Shown in pieces: positions 7,633 through 15,892 of a stretch of 64,000 nucleotides of DNA. Under the pieces are notes generated by a model. That model ran no database searches and had not been told where the DNA came from. It saw only the letters and a list, made by a program, of their open reading frames with translations. The stretch is taken from positions 1-64,000 of the forward strand of contig NZ_CANPVO010000023.1 in assembly GCF_947581785.1 (NCBI RefSeq), written 5' to 3'. The position numbers were made by a program, and so were the translations under genes. This stretch comes from Candidatus Palauibacter polyketidifaciens (GTDB lineage: Bacteria; Gemmatimonadota; Gemmatimonadetes; Palauibacterales; Palauibacteraceae). Each line of letters begins with the position of its first letter. Position 1 is the stretch's first letter.

Positions 7633-7872
7633 ATGGACTGCCCGGAGTGCGGCGATCCCGTGGGGCGGGCTGACCAGACCTGCCAGAAGTGCGGCGCGCC
7701 GCTCTCGTTCGCACCGGACGAAACAGGCGTGCACTGCGCGGTCTGCGGGGACGCGATCGGCGCCTACACGGAGACCTGCCCCGCCTGCGGCGAGACGGGC
7801 TATCCGGCGCTCCGTCCGCGCCGCGGCCGCAAGTGGAAGGGCTCGCGCCCGGAGGGCTTGACCCGGACGTGA
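7633..7872 (+). CDS. double zinc-ribbon protein
   Basis: A 79-residue protein with two pairs of CxxC motifs: CPEC and CQKC, then CAVC and CPAC. Each pair could bind one zinc ion, giving two zinc ribbons, followed by a basic tail (RPRRGRKWKGSR) suited to nucleic acid or ribosome contact. Its stop codon overlaps the GTG start of the methyltransferase gene (GTGA), so the two are translationally coupled. That coupling and the basic tail suggest an RNA-related helper role, which is inference. Confidence 0.75.
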   Translation: MDCPECGDPVGRADQTCQKCGAPLSFAPDETGVHCAVCGDAIGAYTETCPACGETGYPALRPRRGRKWKGSRPEGLTRT

Positions 7873-8678
7873 GCGAGGGCAGCGGACGGCTCGACCGGAC
7901 GTGCATCGTCCTCCACGAGCCGCAGGATGTCGTCAACGTCGCGCTCGTGACGCGCGCGATGAAGAACATGGGTCTCTCGCGTCTCCGACTCGTGAACCCC
8001 GCGGAGTTCGATGCCTGGCGCATCACCGGCATCGCGCACGACACGGAGGATGTCGTGGAGCGCATCCGCATCTTCGATGATCTCCCCTCCGCCCTCGCCG
8101 ATGCGAGCTACGTGCTCGGTGCGACCGCCCGCCGCCGTTCCACCCGCCACGAGTGGTGGAGTCCCGAGGGCGCCGCGACGGAATTTGCGAGCCCCGCCGG
8201 CGGGCGCGAGGGGAGACTCGCCGTCGTCTTCGGCCGCGAGGACCGGGGTCTCTCCAACGAGGCGCTCGATCTCTGCCACGGCCTCGTGTGCATCCCCACG
8301 AACCCCGACCACACGTCGATGAACCTCGCCCACGCGGCCGTCATCATTCTGTACGAACTGCGGAAAGCGGCGCTGGGCCCGGCCGACTGGGAGGGGCGCG
8401 ACCTGGAGGGCAAGAGACGCCGCCGGACCCCGCCGGCGCTGCACGGCGAGCTTGAGGAGTTCTTCGACATCTGGGAGCGGGCGATGGGGGAGGTCGGTCT
8501 CTTCCACGGCATCGAGTCGGCGCCGAAGATGCGGAGCTTTCGGAACATCTTTCAGCGCGCGGACCTCGACCGGCGCGAACTCGGCCTCATCCTCGCGGTG
8601 GCGTACGAGGTGCTGAACTTCGCCCGGCGAGAGAAGAAGCGCGCCCGTGAGCGCGCGGAGGCGGAAGCGGAAGGCTAG
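7869..8678 (+). CDS. trmJ: SpoU/TrmJ-type RNA methyltransferase
   Basis: A 269-residue SPOUT methyltransferase that would 2'-O-methylate tRNA using SAM. The three SpoU motifs are present: NVALVTRAMKNMGLSRLRLV at the N-terminus, FGREDRGLSNEAL in the middle, and the SAM knot region HTSMNLAHAAVIILYE. The C-terminal helical tail (residues 190-269) is as found in TrmJ rather than TrmH. The GTG start overlaps the zinc-ribbon stop by four bases. It ends 3 bp before the convergent rho gene. Confidence 0.8.
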   Translation: MSEGSGRLDRTCIVLHEPQDVVNVALVTRAMKNMGLSRLRLVNPAEFDAWRITGIAHDTEDVVERIRIFDDLPSALADASYVLGATARRRSTRHEWWSPEGAATEFASPAGGREGRLAVVFGREDRGLSNEALDLCHGLVCIPTNPDHTSMNLAHAAVIILYELRKAALGPADWEGRDLEGKRRRRTPPALHGELEEFFDIWERAMGEVGLFHGIESAPKMRSFRNIFQRADLDRRELGLILAVAYEVLNFARREKKRARERAEAEAEG

Positions 8679-8681
8679 CTG

Positions 8682-10052
8682 CTAGATCCGCTGGCGCAGC
8701 TTCGAGACGAGTTCTTCGTTCGAGTCGGTCTGCCGCATGAGGCCGAGGACCTCCTGCATGGCCTCGACCGGCGGATAGGTGCTGAGTTCGCGCCGCATCG
8801 CCTGGGCGACGAGGAGTTCATCGTCGTTCATCAGGCGTTCCTCCCGCCGCGTCGCGCTCGAGTTGAGATCGATCGCGGGAAAGATCCGGCGGTCCGAAAT
8901 GTCCCGGTCAAGAACGAGTTCGCTGTTCCCCGTCCCCTTGAACTCCTCGAAGATCACCTGGTCCATGCGGGAGCCGGTGTCGACGAGCGCCGTCGCGATG
9001 ATCGTGAGCGATCCGCCGCCCTTGCTCTCCGGGACGCAGCGCGCGCTGCCGAAGAAGCGCTTCGGCTTCTCGAGGGAGTTCGCGTCGATGCCGCCCGTGA
9101 GCGTGCGCCCGCTTCCCTCCTCCGTCGTGTTGTACGCCCGCGCCAGCCGCGTGATTGAATCGAGGATGAGGACGACGTCCTGTCCCAGCTCCGCCAGGCG
9201 CCGCGCGCGCTCGAGCGTGATCTCGGCGACCTGCACGTGGCGCTCGGCCCGGTGGTCGAAGCTCGAGGCGGTGACCTCGCCGAGTCCCGTCGCCTCCATC
9301 TCCGTCACTTCCTCCGGACGCTCGTCGACGAGGAGGATGAGGATCGTGGATTCGGGGTGGTTCTTCGAGATGCCCTCGGCGATCGCCTGCAGGACCATCG
9401 TCTTCCCGGCCTTGGCGGGCGCGACGATGAGAGATCGCTGACCCATTCCCATGGGACAGATGAGATCGATGATCCGATTGGTGTAGTCGGGCTGTCCGCG
9501 GCGCTCGAGCCCGCACTCCAGCCGCAAGCGCCGGTCGGGATGCATCGCGCTCAGGCGGTCGAACTGTCGGCGTCGTCCGAGCTGGTCCGGGGGGGTGCCG
9601 TTGACGGTGTGAAGATATCGGAGCGGGGGGCTCTTGCCGGGGCGGGGCGGACGGCCGGCCTGGCCGCAGATCTCGTCTCCCGTCCGCAGATCGTAGCGGG
9701 AAACGATCTTTGGACTCACGTAGATGTCGTCGTCGCTCGGGGTGTACCCGGCGTGCTGGCGGCGGATGAACCCTGTGCCGTTGCCGAGCCGTTCGATGAG
9801 TCCCAGGTAGCCGTCCTTCGGACCCTCCGGAACTTCGGCGGCCGCATCCTGCTGATCGGGCCGCGGCTGGCGGGGCCCCTTTCCTCCGCGGTTGCGGCGT
9901 CCGCGTGAACGGCGTCGCCGGTTCCGGCCCTTGCCTCCGCGGCCACCCGACCCCTTCCCGCGGCCCTTGGGCTGTCCCTTGCCGCCGGGTTGGCCTCCGC
10001 TCCCGCGCGGGGAGCCGCCACGCGGCTGTGATGTGTTGTTCGTCAAAGGCAT
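8682..10052 (-). CDS. rho: transcription termination factor Rho with Arg/Gly-rich N-terminus
   Basis: The hexameric RNA helicase that ends transcription at Rho-dependent sites. From about residue 75 the order is classical: RNA-binding cold-shock domain (DGYLGLIERLGNGTGFIRR, then DDIYVSP), Walker A APAKAGKT, Walker B ILILLVDERPEEV, Q/R-loop region (RTLTGGID, then FFGSARC) and C-terminal TRREERLMNDDELL. The first 75 residues are a Gly/Arg/Lys-rich stretch instead of the helical Rho_N domain. I start at ATG 10052; an ATG at 10118 would add 22 residues. Neither has a convincing ribosome site. Confidence 0.95.
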   Translation of the reverse strand: MPLTNNTSQPRGGSPRGSGGQPGGKGQPKGRGKGSGGRGGKGRNRRRRSRGRRNRGGKGPRQPRPDQQDAAAEVPEGPKDGYLGLIERLGNGTGFIRRQHAGYTPSDDDIYVSPKIVSRYDLRTGDEICGQAGRPPRPGKSPPLRYLHTVNGTPPDQLGRRRQFDRLSAMHPDRRLRLECGLERRGQPDYTNRIIDLICPMGMGQRSLIVAPAKAGKTMVLQAIAEGISKNHPESTILILLVDERPEEVTEMEATGLGEVTASSFDHRAERHVQVAEITLERARRLAELGQDVVLILDSITRLARAYNTTEEGSGRTLTGGIDANSLEKPKRFFGSARCVPESKGGGSLTIIATALVDTGSRMDQVIFEEFKGTGNSELVLDRDISDRRIFPAIDLNSSATRREERLMNDDELLVAQAMRRELSTYPPVEAMQEVLGLMRQTDSNEELVSKLRQRI

Positions 10053-10222
10053 GTCGGTCGGAGAACGGATCTCGCGCCTGCGGAACAATCTGGCCGGCGC
10101 AAAGGACGTGGCGACCATCGAACGGGGAACCCCCGGAATCGCCTGAATGGGCTAGTATGGGGCGCACCCGGGGCTCGCGCCAGTTTCCGGGCGCTTTCAC
10201 CGACGCGCGCGGCCGTAGCCGG

Positions 10223-10243
10223 AGGATCGAGATCCTGTATATT
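10223..10243 (+). promoter_or_regulatory. palindrome next to a -10-like element upstream of the cupredoxin gene
   Basis: AGGATC-GA-GATCCT (10223-10236) is a perfect inverted repeat directly before TATATT (10238-10243), a good -10 hexamer. No clear -35 is seen, so the palindrome may be the binding site of an activator or repressor for the cupredoxin gene. The leader to its ATG would be about 100 bases. The 234-bp divergent gap with rho holds nothing else I recognise. Confidence 0.35.
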
Positions 10244-10352
10244 CCGGGCGCTCCGCTCGGCACGAACGCGGCAGGAACGCGACGGGCCGGGGGGACGCGC
10301 CTCCTGCGCGTGTCTTACGAATCTCATCGGAAGAACTCTGGAGTGGAATAGA

Positions 10353-10943
10353 ATGATGAAGCGATCGACACAACTCACCCTGGGCGCCTTCGTCCTCTTC
10401 GGATGCGGCGGCGGCGAGAGTGACCAGCCGTCGCCGGCACCTGCCCCTGCCCCGGCTCCCGCCGCGGAGGCCGCCGCGACGCCTTCGGGGCCCATGGCCG
10501 TGGACTGGATCTCGGTGGACGACGGCGCACGCACCGTCACGATCGATCTCGTCGCGGGCTCGACGGACGCGAACAACCGCTGGAACTTCAACGGCTACGC
10601 GAACGGCGAGGCCACGGTCGTCGTGCCTGCCGGATACACCGTCACCCTCAACTTCGAAAACCGGGACCCGGTCAACTATCACAGCGTCGGCGTCCTCGAG
10701 CGGGCGGCGAGCTACCCCCCGATCTTCGATGACGCCACGCCGGTCTTCGATGGCGCGATTACGACGAACGCGACGTCGATGACGGAGGCCACGGCCCCCG
10801 GCGGCGGCACCGAGAGCATCAGCTTCACGGCGTCCACGGCCGGCGAGTACGCGCTGGTGTGCCCCGTTCCGGCTCACGCGGTCACGGGGATGTGGATCGG
10901 GTTCGACGTCTCCGGGTCGGGCGAGTCCGGGTTGCGGAGCTAG
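10353..10943 (+). CDS. sulfocyanin-like cupredoxin lipoprotein
   Basis: A 196-residue exported type I copper protein. The N-terminus is a signal with lipobox-like FGC at residue 18, followed by a Pro/Ala linker (residues 26-45). The cupredoxin domain has His110 in NYHSVGV and the loop Cys170, His175, Met180 (VCPVPAHAVTGM), the four expected copper ligands in their order. This pattern and the NFNGYANG and TVTLNFEN strands fit sulfocyanin-type proteins, which carry electrons at the outer face of the membrane. No terminal oxidase is next to it. GGAG lies 9 bases before the first of two adjacent ATG codons. Confidence 0.8.
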   Translation: MMKRSTQLTLGAFVLFGCGGGESDQPSPAPAPAPAPAAEAAATPSGPMAVDWISVDDGARTVTIDLVAGSTDANNRWNFNGYANGEATVVVPAGYTVTLNFENRDPVNYHSVGVLERAASYPPIFDDATPVFDGAITTNATSMTEATAPGGGTESISFTASTAGEYALVCPVPAHAVTGMWIGFDVSGSGESGLRS

Positions 10944-10965
10944 CGGGGCGAGGGTCGGTCGGGGT

Positions 10966-11892
10966 ATGGAGGCTATGAGGAAGGCGCTGCTGTGGGCTTC
11001 CACGAACCGGTGGCTCTCGCAGCGCCTTCCGGAGCGTCCTTTCGTGCGGCGCGCGGTTCGCAAGTTCATGCCGGGCGAGAAGCTGGAGGACGCGCTCGGC
11101 GAGGCGGCCGGTTTACGGGAGGAAGGCATTCCCACCCTCGTCACCACGCTGGGCGAGAACGTCGAGACCGCTGAGGAAACCCGCGAATCCGTCGCCGAGT
11201 ACGTGCGGGCGATGGACCTGGCGGAGGAGATGGGGCTCGATCTGGAGGTCTCGATCAAGCCCACCCACCTCGGACTCGACCAGGACCCGGAACTCGCGGT
11301 CGAGAACGTCGGGGCACTCGCGGCGCGCGCCGAGGGTCACGGTACGCTCTGGATCGACATGGAGGGGTCGTACTACACGGAGGCGACGCTGTCTCTCTAC
11401 CGCGCGGTCCGGCGCCGGCATGTGAACGTCGGACTCTGCATCCAGTCCTACCTCAGACGGACGGCCGACGACCTCGAATCGCTCATGGAATTCGGCCCCC
11501 GCATCCGGCTCGTGAAGGGCGCCTACGCGGAACCGGCCGAGATCGCCTTTCCCGACAAGCGGGACGTGGACGAAAGCTACCTCGCCCTCGCGCGGCGTCT
11601 TGTGGACCACCTCGGGAACGGAGGGGACGGCTTCCTCGGGCTCGGGACCCACGATCCGGCGATGATCGGGCCGCTCTCCGCGGATGCCGCGGCGGCGGGC
11701 CTCGATGGCAGCCGGTTCGAGATCGAGATGCTGTACGGGATCGGACGGCGTGAGCAGAGGAGGCTCGTGCGCAACGGAACCCCGCTGCGGGTGCTGATCA
11801 GCTACGGGGGGGCGTGGTTCCCCTGGTACATGCGTCGCCTGGCCGAGCGGCCGGCGAACATATGGTTCGTCGCCCGCAGCATGTTCCGCTAG
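10966..11892 (+). CDS. proline dehydrogenase
   Basis: A 308-residue FAD-dependent proline dehydrogenase of the short monofunctional type, oxidising proline to pyrroline-5-carboxylate. Family signatures include SIKPTHLG, TLWIDMEGSYYTEATL, GLCIQSYLRR, RLVKGAY, LGTHDP, FEIEMLYGI and the substrate-contacting RVLISYGGAWFPWYMRRLAERPAN (positions 11790-11861). It is the PutA-type barrel without the aldehyde dehydrogenase half, so P5C must be oxidised by an enzyme encoded elsewhere. The SDR gene follows after 10 bp. A second in-frame ATG at 10975 is possible. Confidence 0.92.
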   Translation: MEAMRKALLWASTNRWLSQRLPERPFVRRAVRKFMPGEKLEDALGEAAGLREEGIPTLVTTLGENVETAEETRESVAEYVRAMDLAEEMGLDLEVSIKPTHLGLDQDPELAVENVGALAARAEGHGTLWIDMEGSYYTEATLSLYRAVRRRHVNVGLCIQSYLRRTADDLESLMEFGPRIRLVKGAYAEPAEIAFPDKRDVDESYLALARRLVDHLGNGGDGFLGLGTHDPAMIGPLSADAAAAGLDGSRFEIEMLYGIGRREQRRLVRNGTPLRVLISYGGAWFPWYMRRLAERPANIWFVARSMFR

Positions 11893-11902
11893 CGTAGCCG
11901 GC

Positions 11903-12763
11903 ATGGACGAGAAAACGGGCGGCGACGCGCTCTTCGCGCCGGGGATCCTCGCAGGCCGGACGGCGTTGATCACGGGTGGCGGCAGCGGCATCGGGTACGG
12001 CATCGCGGAGTGCCTCGCGGCGGCGGGCGCCTCCGTGGGCGTGTTCAGCCGCAACGGGGAACGGGTCGGGCAGGCGGCCGAGCGCCTGGCTTCGGCTCAC
12101 GGGGTGCGGACGCTCCCGACCGTCGGGGACGTGCGCGAACCGGCGGCTCTCGAACGCGCGGTGCGGGAGACGCGGGACGCGCTCGGGTCCATCGACATCC
12201 TCGTGAACAACGCGGCGGGCAATTTCTATGCACCGACGGCGGAACTGTCGCCGAACGGTTGGCGCGCCGTGGTGGAGATCGATCTGTTCGGCACCTTTCA
12301 CGCCTGTCGCGCAGTCTATCCCGTCATGGCCGAGCAGGGGTACGGACGCATCGTGTCGATCTCGATGACGCTGCATTACCGGGGCTGGCCCCTCATGGCC
12401 CACGCGACGGCTGCCAAGGCGGGGGTGGACGCGCTCACGCGTACGCTCGCGATCGAGTGGGCGCGGGACGGGATCAACGTGAACGCCGTGGCGCCGGGTC
12501 CGATCCCGACGGAGGGCGTGAAGAAGGCGTTCGAGGCTCCTCCCAGCGAGGAAGTCGACATGTTCGGCATGCGCTCCGGCACCGGGTTCGCGGATCGTTT
12601 CATTCCGGCCGGGCGGCTGGGGCGCCCTCACGACATCGGGCAGATGATCACCTTCCTCTGCTCACCGGGCGGAGACTGGATCACGGGCGCGGTGATCGTC
12701 GTCGACGGCGGGGAGTCGCTCGTGAGCCCGCGCACCGTCCCCCCCGGACGCTCCGAGAGCTGA
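11903..12763 (+). CDS. SDR oxidoreductase, 2,4-dienoyl-CoA reductase-like
   Basis: A 286-residue Rossmann-fold reductase. TGGGSGIG binds NAD(P)H, and NNAAGNF and the C-terminal GAVIVVDGG are standard. The usual catalytic Tyr of YxxxK is absent: the region reads HATAAKAGVDALTRTLAIEW, with Lys kept and Ala at the Tyr position. This is the pattern of the 2,4-dienoyl-CoA reductase branch (peroxisomal DECR2-like), which completes beta-oxidation of unsaturated acyl-CoAs. It is probably co-transcribed with proline dehydrogenase, an odd functional pairing. The gene ends 10 bp before convergent mtaB. Confidence 0.75.
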   Translation: MDEKTGGDALFAPGILAGRTALITGGGSGIGYGIAECLAAAGASVGVFSRNGERVGQAAERLASAHGVRTLPTVGDVREPAALERAVRETRDALGSIDILVNNAAGNFYAPTAELSPNGWRAVVEIDLFGTFHACRAVYPVMAEQGYGRIVSISMTLHYRGWPLMAHATAAKAGVDALTRTLAIEWARDGINVNAVAPGPIPTEGVKKAFEAPPSEEVDMFGMRSGTGFADRFIPAGRLGRPHDIGQMITFLCSPGGDWITGAVIVVDGGESLVSPRTVPPGRSES

Positions 12764-12773
12764 CGCGCCGGCC

Positions 12774-14135
12774 TCAGACTGCTGCCGCCGCCGGTGCGCT
12801 GGCGGGCACGTCAGCCGTCAGACGCCCGTCGCGCGCCCGCAGGCGCGCGGAGAAGCGATCGCCGGGGGTCGCGTCGCCGCGGAGTTCGACCCGCAGGTAG
12901 TCGCCCGTGACGCCGGCGACGCGGTCGTCCCGGCCCTCCACGACGATTTCGGCGATGGTGCCAGCGCGCGTTTCCGAATAGGCCTGGCCCTTGCGGAGGC
13001 CGATTTCCCGCAACGTTCGGGAGCGGCCGGCCGCCACGTCGCCGGGCACCCGGTCCGGGAGACTCGCGGCCACGGTTCCGTCCCGCACCGAATAGGGGAA
13101 CACGTGCAGGTAGGTGTAGGGCAACTCCTCCACGAGCGCCCGCGTCTCCTCGAACTCCTCCTCCCCCTCGCCGGGGAAGCCGACGATGATGTCCGCGCCG
13201 AGACCGAACGCGCCGGAGCCGACGCCGCCCAGACGCTCGGCGATCGCGAGCACCCGGGCCCGATACGCCTCCCGCGTATGCCAGCGGCGCATGAGGCGAA
13301 GCACGCGGTCGGACCCGCTCTGCAGCGGCACGTGCAGGTGGGGGGCCAGACGTCCATCCGATGCCGCGAGCAGATCCACGAGCCGGCCGTCGATTTCCGT
13401 CGCCTCGATGGAGGAGAGGCGGAGGCGGACGGGGACTTCCTCGAGCAGCCGTTCGCACAGCGTCGCGAGACCGTGGGACGTGCGCGCGCCGTCGCGCGGG
13501 GAGCCGGCGGCGAGATCCTTTCCGTAGTGGCCGATGTGAATCCCGGTGAGCACGAGTTCCGGGTGCACGCGGGCCAGCGTCGCAGCCTCCGCCACGACAT
13601 CGTCTACCGGGCGCGAGACCGAGGCGCCGCGCGCGATCCGCGTCGCGCAGAACGAGCATTTCCGGTCGCACCCGTCCTGGATCTTGAGCCAGGCCCGGGT
13701 GCCGCGCGCATTCCGCTGCAGTGGGGCGGCCGACGCGTCCGAAACGGCTGACGTGACCGGACCGGCCGCGGCGAAGTCTCCCAGTTGCGGTACAAGTCGC
13801 GCGACCGCGGTCGGGTCGTGCCCGGGCACGACGCCATCCACTTCTTCCAGCGCGTGATACTCGGCTTCACGAAAGGAGGTTGAACAGCCGGCGACGACGA
13901 TGCGGAGATCCGGGTGTTGGCGGCGCAGCCGGCGCACGAGTCGCCTCGCGTTCGCGTCGGCCTGGTTCGTCACGGTGCACGTGTTGATGACGGCGATGTC
14001 CGCGGCGTCCGCGTGGAGCGCCGTCTCCGCCCCGCGGAGTTCAAGCTCCTGACGGATCCGCTCGGTATCGTACTGGTTCGCCTTGCACCCGAAGGTGTGG
14101 AACCAGACGGAAGGGCTGTCGTTCACGTCGCTCAT
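12774..14135 (-). CDS. mtaB: tRNA t6A37 methylthiotransferase MtaB
   Basis: A 453-residue methylthiotransferase that converts t6A37 to ms2t6A37 in tRNAs reading ANN codons. The N-terminal UPF0004 domain has the three cluster cysteines in FGCKANQ, INTCTVTN and VAGCST. The radical SAM motif is DGCDRKCSFC, followed by GIHIGHYG and LHVPLQSGSDRVLRLMRR, typical of MtaB. A C-terminal TRAM domain (about residues 370-440) would bind tRNA. Length is normal for the family. Confidence 0.92.
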   Translation of the reverse strand: MSDVNDSPSVWFHTFGCKANQYDTERIRQELELRGAETALHADAADIAVINTCTVTNQADANARRLVRRLRRQHPDLRIVVAGCSTSFREAEYHALEEVDGVVPGHDPTAVARLVPQLGDFAAAGPVTSAVSDASAAPLQRNARGTRAWLKIQDGCDRKCSFCATRIARGASVSRPVDDVVAEAATLARVHPELVLTGIHIGHYGKDLAAGSPRDGARTSHGLATLCERLLEEVPVRLRLSSIEATEIDGRLVDLLAASDGRLAPHLHVPLQSGSDRVLRLMRRWHTREAYRARVLAIAERLGGVGSGAFGLGADIIVGFPGEGEEEFEETRALVEELPYTYLHVFPYSVRDGTVAASLPDRVPGDVAAGRSRTLREIGLRKGQAYSETRAGTIAEIVVEGRDDRVAGVTGDYLRVELRGDATPGDRFSARLRARDGRLTADVPASAPAAAAV

Positions 14136-14348
14136 GTCGCCGAGTCGTGTCGCTCACGGAGGGGTTCGCGCGTTCTCTCATGTAAGATCGGTGCAGCACG
14201 AAGGAGACGCTACGTGTCGGGTGGACTGCACCCCGCTCCGATGTATCTTTCCCATAGGTTTATTACCCGGCCGAAGGCAGGTGCGGATCGCGTGCGGACC
14301 CGACGGTCGCCGCGCGGCCCGGCACAGCGGCCCATGGAGGAATGCAAG

Positions 14349-14765
14349 ATGTGGTGTGTGAAACAGAAGCGGTACGCAATCGTCGCCGTCATGGCGATCG
14401 GGCTTTCACTCGCGGCCTGCGGTGAAGACGACCCCGTGGTTCCGGAGCCCATGTTCGACAGCCCGTCTACGGTGCGCGTGGTCAACCGGCTGTTCGGCCC
14501 CGTGATCCGTTTTTTCGCACGTCCGTGCGGGACATCCGACTGGGGCCAGGATCTCTTCGGCACGGACCACCCCGTCGAGGGGACGATCCAGCCGGGCGAC
14601 TCGAGGGACTTTACCGTCGAAGCGGGCTGTTATGACCTGCGAGCTGAATATCTGGAGACGACGGAGCCGGGTCCCCTGATGGCGAAGATGATCTTCAACC
14701 AGGCAGCCACGCCGGTCACGCCGGTGATCTGGACGCTCGAGGACGATCCCGCGAATCCGACCTGA
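14349..14765 (+). CDS. small lipoprotein of unknown function
   Basis: A 138-residue protein with a signal peptide and lipobox SLAAC, so it should be anchored in the periplasm or outer membrane. The mature part (residues 25-138) holds an apparent beta-sandwich (STVRVVNRLFGPVIRFF, then IQPGDSRDFTVEAGCYDLRAEYLE) with two cysteines that could pair. I do not recognise a functional family. GGAGG sits 8 bases before the chosen ATG at 14349; an ATG at 14334 lies on that ribosome site itself. The 213-bp gap upstream contains GGTGCAG (14190) and CTGCACC (14226) as distant inverted arms. Confidence 0.7.
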   Translation: MWCVKQKRYAIVAVMAIGLSLAACGEDDPVVPEPMFDSPSTVRVVNRLFGPVIRFFARPCGTSDWGQDLFGTDHPVEGTIQPGDSRDFTVEAGCYDLRAEYLETTEPGPLMAKMIFNQAATPVTPVIWTLEDDPANPT

Positions 14766-14824
14766 TCCCGTACGGATCGCAACCAACACCGAATCCGGCC
14801 CGGGATGAGGGCGGAGGAACCGTT

Positions 14825-15859
14825 ATGAGGCAGCAGCTCGTCCAGGTGGCGGAAGACATCGGGGCCAAGGGCAAGGGAATTCTGGCCGCCGACGAAAGCT
14901 CGGGAACCATCAAGAAGCGGTTCGACGGGATCAGCGTCGAATCGACGGAGGAGAACCGGCGCGACTACCGGGAACTTCTCTTCCGGACGAGCGATGCGCT
15001 GAGCGAGTGCATCTCGGGCGTCATCCTCTTCGACGAGACGCTGCGGCAGTCGGCGGCCGACGGCACGCCGCTCGTCCAGCTCCTCTCCGATGCGGGGTCG
15101 ATCCCGGGGATCAAGATCGACAAGGGGGCGCATGACCTCGCGGGAGCGCCGGGCGAGAAGGTGACCGAGGGCCTCGACGGGCTGCGCGAACGGCTGGCGG
15201 AGTACTACGAACTCGGGGCCCGCTTCACGAAGTGGCGCGCCGTCATCGACATCGGACGGGGCGGAGACCGCGCCATCCCGAGCGCCTACGGCATCGGGGC
15301 GAACGCCCATGCCCTCGCCCGGATGGCGGCGCTCAGCCAGGAGCAGGGGCTGGTGCCCATCGTCGAGCCGGAAGTGTTGATGGACGGCGACCACAACATC
15401 GACCGCTGCTTCGAGGTTACGGAGGCCACGCTCAAGCAGGTCTACATGGCCCTCTTCCACCAGCGGGTGCTGCTGGAAGGCTCGGTGCTCAAGCCCAACA
15501 TGGTGCTTTCGGGCAAGCTCTGCGCCGATCAGGCGGGCGTCGACGAGGTGGCCGAGAAGACGGTGCGCTGCCTGAAGCGTGCGGTGCCCTCGTCGGTCCC
15601 GAGCATCGTCTTTCTGTCGGGAGGGCAGACGGACATCGAGGCCACAGCCCACCTGAACGCGATGAACGCGGGGTTCGATACGCCGTGGAACCTGAGCTTC
15701 TCCTACGGGCGGGCGCTGCAGGCGGCCCCGCTGCAGGCCTGGGGCGGCGCCGCGGACAACGGGCCGGCGGCACAGGCGGCGTTCGCGCACCGCGCGCGCA
15801 TGAACGGTCTCGCGACGCGCGGAAAGTGGTCGATGGAACTGGAGCGGGCGGCCGCCTGA
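14825..15859 (+). CDS. class I fructose-bisphosphate aldolase
   Basis: A 344-residue Schiff-base aldolase that cleaves fructose 1,6-bisphosphate to dihydroxyacetone phosphate and glyceraldehyde 3-phosphate. ADESSGTIKKRF is the N-terminal signature, FTKWRAV contains the conserved WR, and the imine-forming Lys lies in GSVLKPNMV; LSGGQTD and SFSYGRALQ bind phosphate. This is the eukaryote-like class I type rather than the zinc class II enzyme usual in bacteria. GGAGG precedes the ATG by 7 bases. It stands alone, convergent with hutF. Confidence 0.93.
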   Translation: MRQQLVQVAEDIGAKGKGILAADESSGTIKKRFDGISVESTEENRRDYRELLFRTSDALSECISGVILFDETLRQSAADGTPLVQLLSDAGSIPGIKIDKGAHDLAGAPGEKVTEGLDGLRERLAEYYELGARFTKWRAVIDIGRGGDRAIPSAYGIGANAHALARMAALSQEQGLVPIVEPEVLMDGDHNIDRCFEVTEATLKQVYMALFHQRVLLEGSVLKPNMVLSGKLCADQAGVDEVAEKTVRCLKRAVPSSVPSIVFLSGGQTDIEATAHLNAMNAGFDTPWNLSFSYGRALQAAPLQAWGGAADNGPAAQAAFAHRARMNGLATRGKWSMELERAAA

Positions 15860-15892
15860 CGCCGCGCGGGCGGCTCCGGCGCGACGCCGGGG

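Noticed and set aside
14190-14232. Riboswitch upstream of the small lipoprotein
   Set aside because: Only one pair of 7-bp arms with a 29-base loop is visible, and no known riboswitch core is present.
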